IMG/VR virus record: IMGVR_UViG_3300017523_000058
Span: 1 to 27,809 of that record
Source: a virus
DNA length: 27,809 nt
Reading direction: 5' to 3' (one strand)
A program made the position numbers and the translations under genes. Positions within the stretch are counted from its first letter, which is position 1, and each line of letters opens with the position of its first letter. Below are positions 7,881 through 15,620 of this stretch, piece by piece. Below the pieces are notes generated by a model. That model made no database searches and had not been told where the DNA came from. It saw nothing but the letters and a program-made list of their open reading frames with translations.

Positions 7881-8420
7881 ATGCCCAAGATTCAGGAATT
7901 CAAAGATCATCACCAAGGCGAAACCGTCGCAATTTGTGGCGGTGGCGTTTCGTTGCCGCAAGACCTTCGCAGAATTGAACCGGTCGATAGACTGATCGGC
8001 GTCAATCAGCACGCGCTGATTCTGCCCCTAGACTACCTAGTATTCCTCGACCGTCACATGTGGCCGCTGGTCCAGGATTTCCGGGACATGATACTGGTCA
8101 CCAAACTTTCCAAATTCGCTTACGCTGGCGAGCACGTTATCCATGCAGACTTGGCACCGGCGGTTCGTTATAGCGGAATGCTTGCGATCTGGCTGGCGGA
8201 TTTTCTAGGCTTCGGTCAGGTTCGCGTTTGTGGGATGGATCAGTACGAGGGGCGGAAAGATGGTCGCGAGTATTGGTGGCAGGGCCCTCAAACGGGTAGG
8301 CTTGAAAAACACAAGCAGACAGATCACGATCTGAACCTAATGACGCGGTTTATAGAACAACTACGCAACCCTGATCGCATTTCGTTCGCGTCGGGAAAAT
8401 TCAAAAGGATGCACCAATGA
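7881..8420 (+). CDS. Rossmann-like protein of the DUF115/MptE type, unknown role
   Basis: The 179-residue protein begins GETVAICGGGVSLP (about 13-26), a glycine-rich nucleotide-binding-like loop after a first strand, followed by LIGVNQHALILPLDYLVFLD (about 38-57) and a second half VRVCGMDQYEG (about 113-123). This pattern is like the DUF115/6-hydroxymethylpterin pyrophosphokinase MptE-like or glycosyltransferase-like Rossmann proteins carried by many phages. The substrate is unknown; modification of a sugar, capsid or host component is a guess. The ATG abuts the T run of the capsid terminator, so there is no Shine-Dalgarno sequence, yet no better start exists before the conserved GETVAICGGG. 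It overlaps the next gene by ATGA. It sits between capsid and head-tail genes as an apparent insertion in the structural cluster. Confidence 0.72.
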   Translation: MPKIQEFKDHHQGETVAICGGGVSLPQDLRRIEPVDRLIGVNQHALILPLDYLVFLDRHMWPLVQDFRDMILVTKLSKFAYAGEHVIHADLAPAVRYSGMLAIWLADFLGFGQVRVCGMDQYEGRKDGREYWWQGPQTGRLEKHKQTDHDLNLMTRFIEQLRNPDRISFASGKFKRMHQ

Positions 8421-8656
8421 AAATAGAATTGAAATCGCCGATCCTTTGGGAGGGACAGCATCAGGCCGCCGGGTCGATTCTGGACGTCTCAGAAACACAT
8501 GCCTACAACCTTATTGGTCGCGGCCGAGCCGTAAAGTTCGCCGAGCCAGCGCCGAAGCCAACGAGCACCGATCGATCGGTCGGGCTGGATACTTCGGACG
8601 GCCAGAAGGATGTGGTCAAGCGGGCGTATAAGCGCAAGACAAAGGCCAGCGAATAA
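8417..8656 (+). CDS. Small head/neck-cluster protein, unknown function
   Basis: The 79-residue protein has an N-terminal half that looks like a small beta domain: a strand, a glycine (W-E-G), a PG-like turn (AAGSILDVSETHAYNLIGRGRAVKF, positions about 17-41) and a lysine-rich tail (KRAYKRKTKAS). Small proteins with the pattern x-G-x4-LDV-x-A-x2-LI-x-x-G-x-A are common next to head-tail genes in phages, but the role is not established. An AAAAGGA ribosome-binding site (8403-8409) lies seven bases before the ATG, which overlaps the previous stop by four bases and suggests coupling. The end overlaps the next start (TAATG). Confidence 0.6.
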   Translation: MKIELKSPILWEGQHQAAGSILDVSETHAYNLIGRGRAVKFAEPAPKPTSTDRSVGLDTSDGQKDVVKRAYKRKTKASE

Positions 8657-8967
8657 TGACGGTTGAGACGGATATCGAGCGGTCGATTTTTTTCGGTGCT
8701 GACGACTTTGGCACTGCGGCGGTTTATACGCCGACTGGCGGCTCGGCCGTGACCGTCACGGGTATTTTCGACAATGACCATGAGGAAGTCGATGCCGGCG
8801 GCGGCGTTCCGTTTTCGGTCCGAACGCCGCGGTTCCACACGCGCACCGCTGATGTCCCTGCCGCCGAAGAAGGCGACACATTGGAGATTGATGGGGTGAT
8901 TTACACAATCCGCGTGGTCATGCCAGATGGAACCGGCCTGACGATGTTGCAGCTAGAGGCCCCCTGA
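8656..8967 (+). CDS. Head-tail joining protein (lambda gpFII-like)
   Basis: The 103-residue protein resembles lambda gpFII, which caps the head-completion ring and docks the tail. The central VTGIFDNDHEEVD aligns in pattern with gpFII's VRGVFDDPE region, RFHTRTADVPAAEEGDTLEID with its SLFVRTDEVRQLRRGDTLTI, and the end IYTIRVVMPDGTGLTMLQL with its final strands. Length (gpFII is 117 residues) and position, two genes after the capsid and just before a U-like tail protein, agree. No cysteines, all beta. One-base overlaps flank it on both sides, so it is in a translationally coupled run. The assignment is from remembered family pattern and synteny. Confidence 0.75.
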   Translation: MTVETDIERSIFFGADDFGTAAVYTPTGGSAVTVTGIFDNDHEEVDAGGGVPFSVRTPRFHTRTADVPAAEEGDTLEIDGVIYTIRVVMPDGTGLTMLQLEAP

Positions 8968-9410
8968 TGACGCATGCACGGCAAAGTATCAGAGACGATA
9001 TCGTCACCACGCTGACTGGTTTGGCGACCACCGGCTCCAGGGTTTTTCGCAACCGTGTCTACCCAATCGCCGAGGGTAAGCTGCCTGGGCTTTTGATTTT
9101 CACTGACGCGGAGGAGATCGAGCCATCGACGGTCACGCCTCCGCGTACACAAATTCGTCGGCTGACCGTGGTTGTTGAAGCGTATGTCAAGGCCGTGTCG
9201 AACTACGATCAGACACTTGATACAATTTCCGAGCAGGTAGAGGAGGCATTGGCCGCTGACGTGACTCGAAACGGGCTGGCGAAAGACACGCGGATCACGG
9301 CATTCGAGTCGGAATTTTCTGGCGAAGGAGATCAGCCCGTCGCCATTGGGAGGACCAGCATTGAAATCGTCTATGTGACGAAAGAAGATGCTGTCAATCA
9401 GAGCGTCTAG
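8967..9410 (+). CDS. Tail terminator protein (lambda gpU-like)
   Basis: The 147-residue protein opens with a helix RQSIRDDIVTTLTGLATTGSRVFRNRVYPI and a strand LPGLLIFTDAEEIE (about 40-53). It then has a beta strand RRLTVVVEAYVK (about 63-74), a helix with YDQTLDTISEQVEEALAAD and a C-terminal strand RTSIEIVYVTKED. This alpha/beta order is that of the gpU family, the ring that stops tail-tube growth and forms the tail side of the head-tail joint. Its position directly after the FII-like gene and before the tail tube gene matches lambda synteny (FII, Z, U, V) except that Z is missing here. A Z-like gene lies at 27037. The stop is followed immediately by GGAGG for the next gene. Confidence 0.75.
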   Translation: MTHARQSIRDDIVTTLTGLATTGSRVFRNRVYPIAEGKLPGLLIFTDAEEIEPSTVTPPRTQIRRLTVVVEAYVKAVSNYDQTLDTISEQVEEALAADVTRNGLAKDTRITAFESEFSGEGDQPVAIGRTSIEIVYVTKEDAVNQSV

Positions 9411-9420
9411 GGAGGCTATA

Positions 9421-9636
9421 ATGCCAAAAAGAGTTAAGGTTTGGCCGCCGACAGGCGGTCTGCCGATCGAAATCTGGGAATCGGACAAAGGCCGTTTCCT
9501 GGGGAATGGGTGGTTGGAGTCTGATCCGACTGCCGTTGTTGCACCGGCGGCAGAGACCGCAACCATTTCTGATATAGAGGAAATTGAAAATGGCGACGAT
9601 TACCGGAAACGGCGGAACCGTAAAAGTCGGCACTGA
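9421..9636 (+). CDS. Small tail-cluster protein, unknown function
   Basis: I chose ATG 9421 because GGAGG (9411-9415) precedes it by five bases; the frame is open a little further upstream inside the U-like gene. The product is 71 residues: a short N-terminal segment KRVKVWPPTGGLPIEIWESDKGRFLGNGW that looks like a small beta domain, then an acidic linker and a very basic end (DDYRKRRNRKSRH). The last 47 bases overlap the tail tube gene in another frame, which is a larger overlap than usual here, so the basic tail may be a by-product of that overlap. I do not recognise a family. Position suggests a tail or neck accessory protein. Confidence 0.55.
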   Translation: MPKRVKVWPPTGGLPIEIWESDKGRFLGNGWLESDPTAVVAPAAETATISDIEEIENGDDYRKRRNRKSRH

Positions 9637-9985
9637 TGCCATCGCTGAGATTCGTTCGTTCAGCGTGGATGAAACGATGGACACCATCGAGGATTCTGCA
9701 ATGGGCGACACCTATCGCACTTTCAAGACTTCGCTTCGCTCCTGGAACGGCAGCGTCGATGTGTTTTTTGATGATACCGACACAGCCGGGCAGGGCGCCT
9801 TGGCTGTTGGCTCGTCTGTAAGCATCAACTTCCAGGTCGAGGGCGATGAAAGCGGCGATCATCTTCTTTCCGGCACGGCCCTGGTCACTGGTCGCACGAT
9901 CAATTCGTCATTCGACGGAATGGTCGAGGCCTCGCTGACGCTCCAGGGCAGCGGCGAACTTACCGAAACGACTGTAGGGGCTTAA
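9590..9985 (+). CDS. Major tail tube protein
   Basis: The 131-residue protein is predicted to be the stacked-ring subunit of the tail tube. It is all beta, rich in G/S/T/D, with the tube-protein pattern: an N-terminal strand TITGNGGTVKVGTDAIAEI, then SFSVDETMDTIEDSAMGD and TYRTFKTSLRSWNGSVDVFFD (about 28-62), and a final pair of strands (SFDGMVEASLTLQGSGELT). These resemble the gpV-like/TP901-type tube families in which an 'E-D-S-x-M-G-D ... W-x-G-S-V' stretch is conserved. There is no C-terminal Ig-like domain as in lambda gpV. I chose ATG 9590 (GAGG nine bases upstream); a TTG six bases earlier is in frame. It sits between the U-like protein and the G/GT chaperone genes, as expected. Confidence 0.82.
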   Translation: MATITGNGGTVKVGTDAIAEIRSFSVDETMDTIEDSAMGDTYRTFKTSLRSWNGSVDVFFDDTDTAGQGALAVGSSVSINFQVEGDESGDHLLSGTALVTGRTINSSFDGMVEASLTLQGSGELTETTVGA

Positions 9986-9987
9986 TT

Positions 9988-10344
9988 ATGCCTGCGAAGA
10001 AGTCGGGCGCGTCCATCATTGGGCGCGCCACGAATCACTACAAGGAAAAGCCGCTCAAGCGAATCGAGATTCCTGAGTGGGGCGATGATGAAGGCCCGCT
10101 GGTAGTTTATTCGGAGCCGTTTACGCTCCGTGACCAGGGCAAGATCGCGACGGTGACCAAGAACCAGCCCGAGTCGGAGGTTCTGGCCGAGCTGCTCGTC
10201 ATGAAGCTCATCGACGAGGATGGCAACAAGGTTTTTACCGTCGAGGATAAGGCGGCGCTTCGGACGTCTGTTGATGCCCAGGTGGTTGCCCGAGTGGCAA
10301 CCGAGATCATGGGCGTCAATGAGGGAGAGCTCGAAAAAAACTAA
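9988..10344 (+). CDS. Tail assembly chaperone (gpG-like)
   Basis: The 118-residue protein ends just before the tape measure region and corresponds to lambda gpG, the chaperone that coats the tape measure protein while the tube polymerises. Residues about 30-60 (WGDDEGPLVVYSEPFTLRDQGKI) and the helical C-terminal half (ESEVLAELLVMKLIDEDGNKVFT...AQVVARVATEIMG) follow the usual pattern of a short beta part and then helices. The last codons GAA AAA AAC before the TAA contain a perfect -1 slippery heptamer, so a fraction of ribosomes should continue into the downstream T frame. Three bases separate it from the tube gene stop. Confidence 0.82.
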   Translation: MPAKKSGASIIGRATNHYKEKPLKRIEIPEWGDDEGPLVVYSEPFTLRDQGKIATVTKNQPESEVLAELLVMKLIDEDGNKVFTVEDKAALRTSVDAQVVARVATEIMGVNEGELEKN

Positions 10345-10616
10345 GGGAATCGGCTGACAGACGATTCAAGTTCATGCTGGCTGAAAAGCTAAGTATGACG
10401 GTCGAGAGGCTAGAGCTTGAAATGTCAGTCGATGAGTTTATCGAGTGGTCGATTTACCTGACCATCCAGTCCGAAGAACAAGAGAAGCAGCGAAAGGCGG
10501 CAGGCAATAATGGCACAAGGTCGAATCCAGTACGAAATAACGGCAAAGGATCGGTCGGCCGCCGCGCTCAAAGCAGTCCGCGGAAACCTGGGGCAGGTTC
10601 AAACCGCAGTCGGTAG
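9988..10616 (+). CDS. Tail assembly chaperone frameshift product (gpGT-like)
   Basis: A -1 shift at A AAA AAC (10335-10341) bypasses the TAA at 10342-10344 and continues as LRESADRRFKFMLAEKLSMTVERL... to the stop at 10616, giving a protein of about 209 residues. The extension carries the typical T-domain pattern LSMTVERLELEMSVDEFIEWSIYL followed by a glutamine/lysine-rich tail. In lambda-like phages the G:GT ratio set by this shift is needed for tail assembly, the T part binding the tube subunit. The T frame lacks its own ribosome-binding site and overlaps the tape measure gene by about 107 bases. The frameshift is inferred from sequence and is highly likely given the family. Confidence 0.83.
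10335..10341 (+). other. Programmed -1 ribosomal frameshift site
   Basis: The heptamer A AAA AAC is in the correct register (X XXY YYZ) relative to the gpG-like frame, directly before its stop codon. Slippage puts the ribosome into the frame that encodes a T-like domain. Confidence 0.83.
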
Positions 10617-13278
10617 CCTAACGCGTTTGTTAGCGCCGCTGGCTGCGGCTTTTTCTGTTGGGGCCATAGGCTCGAACCTCGTCCGCACCAACCGCGAGTT
10701 CCAATCACTCAAGGCTTCTCTTATCACCTTCACCGGGTCAGTCGAAAATGCTGACCGCGCGTTTAACATCATTCGACGTTTCGCCGCGGACACGCCGTTC
10801 GCGGTTTCCGATGTTGTGGGCTCATTCACCACCCTTATCGCACGAGGCATCGACCCAACGGTCGAGCAGTTGCGGGCGTTCGGGGACATCGCAGCGGGGT
10901 CGGGGAAGTCGTTTCGTCAGCTCGCCGAGGCCGTGGCGGATGCGGCCGTTGGCGAATTCGAGCGGCTTAAAGAGTTTGGCATCAAGGCCCGAAAAGAGAA
11001 TGACAAGATCACTCTGTCAATCGGGAACACGACCAAAACCGTCACCAATGATGCGGCTTCCATCACCGCCGCTCTGACCGAGATCGCTGGGGTTCAGTTT
11101 GCTGGCGCGACAGAACGCCAGGCCGCTACGCTGAACGGCGCGTTTTCTAACCTCGGCGATGCAGTCGATAACCTGTTTTTCGCGATCGGCGAGGCAGGCC
11201 TTTCGGCAGAGATCGCGAGGGTCACGCGAAGAATCACAGACAGCATTGGCGAGACCGATAGCTTCGCCCGCACCATCGCGGGCGTTCTGGTCGGTTCCAT
11301 AAGGACGGCCGAGAGGGCTTTCGAGCTTCTAAGCGATAACATCGACAAGATCATTCTGGGATTTGGTGTGATCTTTGGCGCCAAGCTGATTCGCAACGTG
11401 GGGCGAACAATCTCGGCGATTGTTGGTTTTACCAAGGCGGTCGCAACGGCCCAGGTAACAACGACGGTGCTTTCCAGCGTCTCAAAGTTGCTTGGAAAGA
11501 ATTTGCTTGTGACGGCGGCAACACTCGGAACCGCAACGACCGCCGCTGTCATCTTCCGAGAAGATATCCAAAACCTGATCGACCGATTCACTGACAATAT
11601 CGACGTCAGCAAGGCTGTCGACAGCGTATTAGAGACACTAGGTTTCACGATTAATGACACCAGCGGCGAGGTTCAGTCATTGGCCGATGAGGCCGAGGAG
11701 CTTGGAACCACCATTGGCGGGACCGAAAATGTGACCGAGGGCCTGACTAGAGCCCAAAAGCGCCTTCTCGACGAGATTAAGGGACTCCAGCCGGAAACCG
11801 TCAGCCTGTCCGATAAAATCGAAACGCTGGACTCGCTCATCGTTAATCAGCGCATTTCGAGCGATCGACTTTCCGATATAACGCAACAGCTCGCCCTGGA
11901 TTACACCGGACTCAAGAACCCTGTCGAGAGCTCGCGTTCAGAACTTGAAAGGGTCGAGGAGGCGATCAGGCTTGTGACCGCCGCTGGCGGAGATAATGCC
12001 GAAACCCTGCGGATTCTGCGTGATAGGCAGATTGATCTTAAGGCTCAGACCGAAAAGACTTTCGGGGCCGGTGCGATCAAGGGGGTCAAGGACTTCTACA
12101 ACTCGATTTCCGACAACGCGAAGAATGCCGAGAGGTTCGTGAAGGATTCGCTGGGTTCTTTGACCGATACACTCAGCCAGTTTTTCCAGACAGGCAAGGT
12201 CGACTTCGAGAGCTTCAAGAACACGCTCATCAGGGGGCTGGCCGACTTGGCGGCGAAGAACGTCATCTCGGCCGGCATCAATTTCCTTGGCGACGTTTTC
12301 CCGAATATCGGGTTCAAGGATGGCGGCTACGTTGAAGGGTATGCGACTGGCGGATTCGTAAGCGGACCAGGCGGCCCCCGCGACGACAGCATCCTTGCCC
12401 GCCTTTCGGACGGTGAGTTCGTTATGAACGCGAACGCCGTTCAGAAGTTCGGGCCGGATTTCTTCGACGCCCTCAACACCGGGCAGGTGCCGGGTCGGGC
12501 GTCGATAGATGAGGGGCTGTTCGAGGGCGTGCCTGGATTTTTTCTCGGAGGCATCGTTGATTCAATCGGCGATGTTTTTAGCGATGCGGCAGACGCTGTT
12601 AAAAGCGCCGTCGACAGTGTTGTCGATGCGGTTGGAGACATTGTTTCAGGCATTGGCGATACGGTCCGAGGGTTGGTCGAGGGCATTCTCGACGGTGACG
12701 TCGCATCCATCGCGTCGGCGGCCCTGCCCTTCATTCTCCCAGGCGTGGGGGCGGGGATTACCGGAGCGCTTGGTCAGTTCGGGTCGGCTGGCGTTGGCGG
12801 CACGTTTGCAAACATCGGCTCGGCGATCAGCAACTCGTTCGCCCAGGGCGTTTTCGGCGCGGGGTCGACCAGCGCGATCGCCAAGTCTGTTGCGACAAGT
12901 CTGGCGGCTGACACCTTTACCGATGAGCTTGCCGGTAGGATTTCTGAAAAACTGACCGATGGGCTTGGCTTGATGAAAGATGCCAAGACTTCATTCAATC
13001 AAAACCGCGCTGACGCCTTCGCCCAATTGGTGAACGGCGCCTCCCCGTTTTTGGAAAAGCGGGCGATGGGTGGGCCGCTGTCAGGCGGTCAGGCGGCTAT
13101 TGTGGGCGAGAACGGTCCCGAGGTATTCATCCCCAATCGAAACGGCACTGTGTCGGCTGTAAAAGGCTCTGGCGGCGATCTTATTGGCGCGGTAAATGAG
13201 GTGAAGGATGAGATCGCTGATCTGCGCCGCCAGTTCAGCCGGGCGCTTGCCGGTCAGGCATTGGTCGGGGCGAGGTAA
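10510..13278 (+). CDS. Tape measure protein
   Basis: The 922-residue protein sets tail length and is probably ejected with DNA. It begins with QYEITAKDRSAAALKAVRGNLGQVQTAVGSL, a typical tape measure start, and has the family segment ADTPFAVSDVVGSFTTLIARGI and GEFERLKEFGIKARKEND (about 90-165). Hydrophobic stretches around 285-360 could be transmembrane. It continues through helical regions to a C-terminal part with LADLAAKNVISAGINFLGD, a glycine-rich KDGGYVEGYATGGFVSGPGG (about 610-630) and GPLSGGQAAIVGENGPEVFIP (about 855-880), both characteristic of lambda-type tape measures. At about 1.5 angstrom per residue the tail would be near 140 nm; this is an estimate. No peptidoglycan hydrolase domain is evident. 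It starts inside the T frame and overlaps the next gene by one base. Confidence 0.93.
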   Translation: MAQGRIQYEITAKDRSAAALKAVRGNLGQVQTAVGSLTRLLAPLAAAFSVGAIGSNLVRTNREFQSLKASLITFTGSVENADRAFNIIRRFAADTPFAVSDVVGSFTTLIARGIDPTVEQLRAFGDIAAGSGKSFRQLAEAVADAAVGEFERLKEFGIKARKENDKITLSIGNTTKTVTNDAASITAALTEIAGVQFAGATERQAATLNGAFSNLGDAVDNLFFAIGEAGLSAEIARVTRRITDSIGETDSFARTIAGVLVGSIRTAERAFELLSDNIDKIILGFGVIFGAKLIRNVGRTISAIVGFTKAVATAQVTTTVLSSVSKLLGKNLLVTAATLGTATTAAVIFREDIQNLIDRFTDNIDVSKAVDSVLETLGFTINDTSGEVQSLADEAEELGTTIGGTENVTEGLTRAQKRLLDEIKGLQPETVSLSDKIETLDSLIVNQRISSDRLSDITQQLALDYTGLKNPVESSRSELERVEEAIRLVTAAGGDNAETLRILRDRQIDLKAQTEKTFGAGAIKGVKDFYNSISDNAKNAERFVKDSLGSLTDTLSQFFQTGKVDFESFKNTLIRGLADLAAKNVISAGINFLGDVFPNIGFKDGGYVEGYATGGFVSGPGGPRDDSILARLSDGEFVMNANAVQKFGPDFFDALNTGQVPGRASIDEGLFEGVPGFFLGGIVDSIGDVFSDAADAVKSAVDSVVDAVGDIVSGIGDTVRGLVEGILDGDVASIASAALPFILPGVGAGITGALGQFGSAGVGGTFANIGSAISNSFAQGVFGAGSTSAIAKSVATSLAADTFTDELAGRISEKLTDGLGLMKDAKTSFNQNRADAFAQLVNGASPFLEKRAMGGPLSGGQAAIVGENGPEVFIPNRNGTVSAVKGSGGDLIGAVNEVKDEIADLRRQFSRALAGQALVGAR

Positions 13279-14762
13279 TGGTAGCCACGACGCTCGCCGA
13301 ACTTGTCGCCAACCCATATGCGGCGAAAAGCTATCTCGTCATCTTGAGCCCGTTTGACGGAAGCCAGGTCATCGAGGTGTACCTCTCCGACCGCGGTTAT
13401 GTGTCCGGGCCTAGCGAGACGCCTGCGAACACATATTTTGCTCCGAGAGTGATTGAGGCGCTCAACTTTCAGCGCTCTATGTTCCAGTCCGGCCGCGTTG
13501 GCGGAGAGTCGATCCCGTCTTTCGGCACGATTATTCTGTCGAACGCCGATGGCGGCCTTGACGACTTTGCGACGTATGCCTGGGACAATCGAGACGTCGA
13601 GGTCCTGGTGGGCGAGAAAGGCGCGAACATTTCCCAGCACTTCACGATCTTTAAGGGCAAGACCAAGGCTGTCGAGTTCAACGACCTAGAGCTCCAGGTC
13701 ATTATCCGGGACGGCCAGGACAGTTTTACTCGGACTTTTCCGCCCAATGTGTACGGCGGCACCGGCGGGAACGATGGCAGTTCGATCATGGCGGGCACAC
13801 CGAAACCGCTATGCTTTGGCCAGGTATTCAACATCAGCCCGGTGCTGGTCGATGAATCGACCAACCTTTACCAGGTGCATGACGGTCCCATCGAGTCGAT
13901 TGATGCCGTGTATGAGAACGGCGCGGAGATCACCGGTTTTTCTACCGACCTGGCGAATGGGCGCCTGACTCTTTCCAGCGCCCCCGATGGCGTTATCACC
14001 TGCGACGTGAAAGGCGCGAAGCCGAGCGGCAGCTATAAGCAGACCGTCGCGGATATTATCCGATTCATTGCTGCGGAATACGCAGGTTTTTCGGACCCGG
14101 CCGACTTTGATGTGACCAGTTTCACCGACCTCAACACTGACAACAGCGAGACGGTCGGGGTCTACATTGATCGGTTCACGAACATTCTCGACGTGTTCGA
14201 TCAACTCGCTAATTCTATCGGCGCGTTTTTCGGATTTAATCGTGATGGCGAGCTGAACGTGGGGCGACTGACCGCGCCAACCGGATCGCCGCTGCTAGAG
14301 CTGGACACCACGAACATCATCGAGCTTCAAAGGCTGCCGACGTCGATTCCAAATCATCGCGTCAACATTAAGTACAAAAAGAACTTCACCGTTCTCGATG
14401 AGGACACTCTGGCGGCGTCGGCGACGGATAGGGATTTTCTGATTCGAGAGTCGGCGGTGGCGACGGCCTCGTCCGCTGGAACGCTGTCGGTCTATCCGAA
14501 CAGTGAAACGCTAGAGATCGACTCCCGTCTGATCGACTCGTCGGCGGCTTCGGCCGAGGCCACACGCCAGATTGGGCTTTATGGTGACCAGCGCGACGTC
14601 TATCGAATCCGGGTCAAGACTCAGCCGTTCACGGTCAAGCTGAACGATCTGATCAGAATCACGTTCCCTAGATATGACCTATCAGGTGGTAAACTTTTCC
14701 GCGTGATTTCTCTTTTCGAGGATGCTGCGATCAATGAGGTCGAGCTGGAGCTTTGGGGCTGA
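13278..14762 (+). CDS. Tail-tip (hub/baseplate-like) protein
   Basis: The 494-residue protein follows the tape measure and is likely a tail-tip hub component. The N-terminal ~150 residues are beta-rich (LVILSPFDGSQVIEVYLSDRGY, GTIILSNADGGLDDFATYAWDNRDVEVLVG). A middle segment PKPLCFGQVFNISPVLVDES (about 175-194) and a C-terminal half (VGVYIDRFTNILDVFDQLANS..., NHRVNIKYKKNF, then strands to the end) recall hub proteins that occupy the place of lambda gpL/gpJ N-terminal regions. No cysteine-rich iron-sulfur domain as in gpL is seen. Lambda-type M, L, K, I genes are absent, so the tail tip is of a different type. Start ATG overlaps the tape measure stop (TAATG). The assignment is by position and fold impression. 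Confidence 0.65.
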   Translation: MVATTLAELVANPYAAKSYLVILSPFDGSQVIEVYLSDRGYVSGPSETPANTYFAPRVIEALNFQRSMFQSGRVGGESIPSFGTIILSNADGGLDDFATYAWDNRDVEVLVGEKGANISQHFTIFKGKTKAVEFNDLELQVIIRDGQDSFTRTFPPNVYGGTGGNDGSSIMAGTPKPLCFGQVFNISPVLVDESTNLYQVHDGPIESIDAVYENGAEITGFSTDLANGRLTLSSAPDGVITCDVKGAKPSGSYKQTVADIIRFIAAEYAGFSDPADFDVTSFTDLNTDNSETVGVYIDRFTNILDVFDQLANSIGAFFGFNRDGELNVGRLTAPTGSPLLELDTTNIIELQRLPTSIPNHRVNIKYKKNFTVLDEDTLAASATDRDFLIRESAVATASSAGTLSVYPNSETLEIDSRLIDSSAASAEATRQIGLYGDQRDVYRIRVKTQPFTVKLNDLIRITFPRYDLSGGKLFRVISLFEDAAINEVELELWG

Positions 14763-14765
14763 TCC

Positions 14766-15620
14766 ATGTCGAACATGATTATCTCGTCAACTAATTATTC
14801 GGATCAGGCGACCAGCATCACCGCCAGCAGCGAGGTCGCGAGCCTGCCAGTGGAGAACTTGCAGGACCGCCAGCTCGTCAAGGTGTATCGCTCCGATGGC
14901 GCCACCGACATTGCCATCGATGTCGATTTCGGACAGGGCCGGATCATCGACTTTGTGGCGCTTGTGCGGCACAACATTACTCAGACTGGACAGATTCGAT
15001 GGCGGCTCTCCAATGTGGCCGACTTTTCAACTACTCAGCACGATTCCGGATTCGTCGATGCTTGGCCGGTCGTCGAGGAGTTCGGTACTTTGCCCTGGGG
15101 CGTATTTTCCTGGGGCGGCCGGATTAACCCGGAGGTCGCTGCGGAGTATCAGATCAGTTCGTTCGTGGTCCTCGATGCGCCTGTCCAGGCCCGCTACCTG
15201 CGGATTGATATATCAGACGCCGACCAGGACGAGGGGTACATTGAGGCCGGGCGATTGATCGCTGGCCCGGCCTTTCGGCCGTCGACGAACTACGGGTTCG
15301 GCGTCGAAATTCAATTTGTCGACGAGTCGAGGATCGTGAAGTCTCGCGGCGGACAGACATTCGTCGATGAGGTCGAGCGTTTCCGGCGGATTCGTTTTGA
15401 ATTGCAGAACCTGCCGGAGGCTGAAATCTTCGGCAATGTGTTCAATAATATCGACCGACTGCGCGGCGTCGCAAAAGACATTCTGGTGATACCGCAACCG
15501 GATGATCCAAAAACGTGGCCGACCCAAAACATATACGGGCGGCTGGTAAGAACTGAACCGATCATTAACAGCACGCTCGAATTTTACGGGCGCACGATCG
15601 AGATAGAGGAATTGATCTGA
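14766..15620 (+). CDS. Tail-tip protein with a discoidin-like (carbohydrate-binding) domain
   Basis: The 284-residue protein has an N-terminal region with the pattern of a galactose-binding (F5/8 type C, discoidin-like) fold: SSEVASLPVENLQDRQLVKVYRS, a strand DIAIDVDFGQGRIIDFVALVRHN (about 48-70), then tryptophan-rich WRLSNVADFSTT and PWGVFSWGG, and VQARYLRIDISDADQDEGYIEAGRL (about 141-165). The C-terminal ~110 residues (VEIQFVDESRIVKSRGGQTFVDE...YGRLVRTEPIINS) look like a tail attachment domain. Such proteins sit at the tail tip and may bind host glycans or attach fibres. It follows the hub-like gene by three bases and overlaps the fibre gene by one base. Function is inferred. Confidence 0.6.
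   Translation: MSNMIISSTNYSDQATSITASSEVASLPVENLQDRQLVKVYRSDGATDIAIDVDFGQGRIIDFVALVRHNITQTGQIRWRLSNVADFSTTQHDSGFVDAWPVVEEFGTLPWGVFSWGGRINPEVAAEYQISSFVVLDAPVQARYLRIDISDADQDEGYIEAGRLIAGPAFRPSTNYGFGVEIQFVDESRIVKSRGGQTFVDEVERFRRIRFELQNLPEAEIFGNVFNNIDRLRGVAKDILVIPQPDDPKTWPTQNIYGRLVRTEPIINSTLEFYGRTIEIEELI

Noticed and set aside
10374-10616. The T frame as an independent gene starting at ATG 10374
   Set aside because: There is no ribosome-binding site, and the slippery heptamer and family precedent explain it as the frameshift extension of the gpG-like gene.
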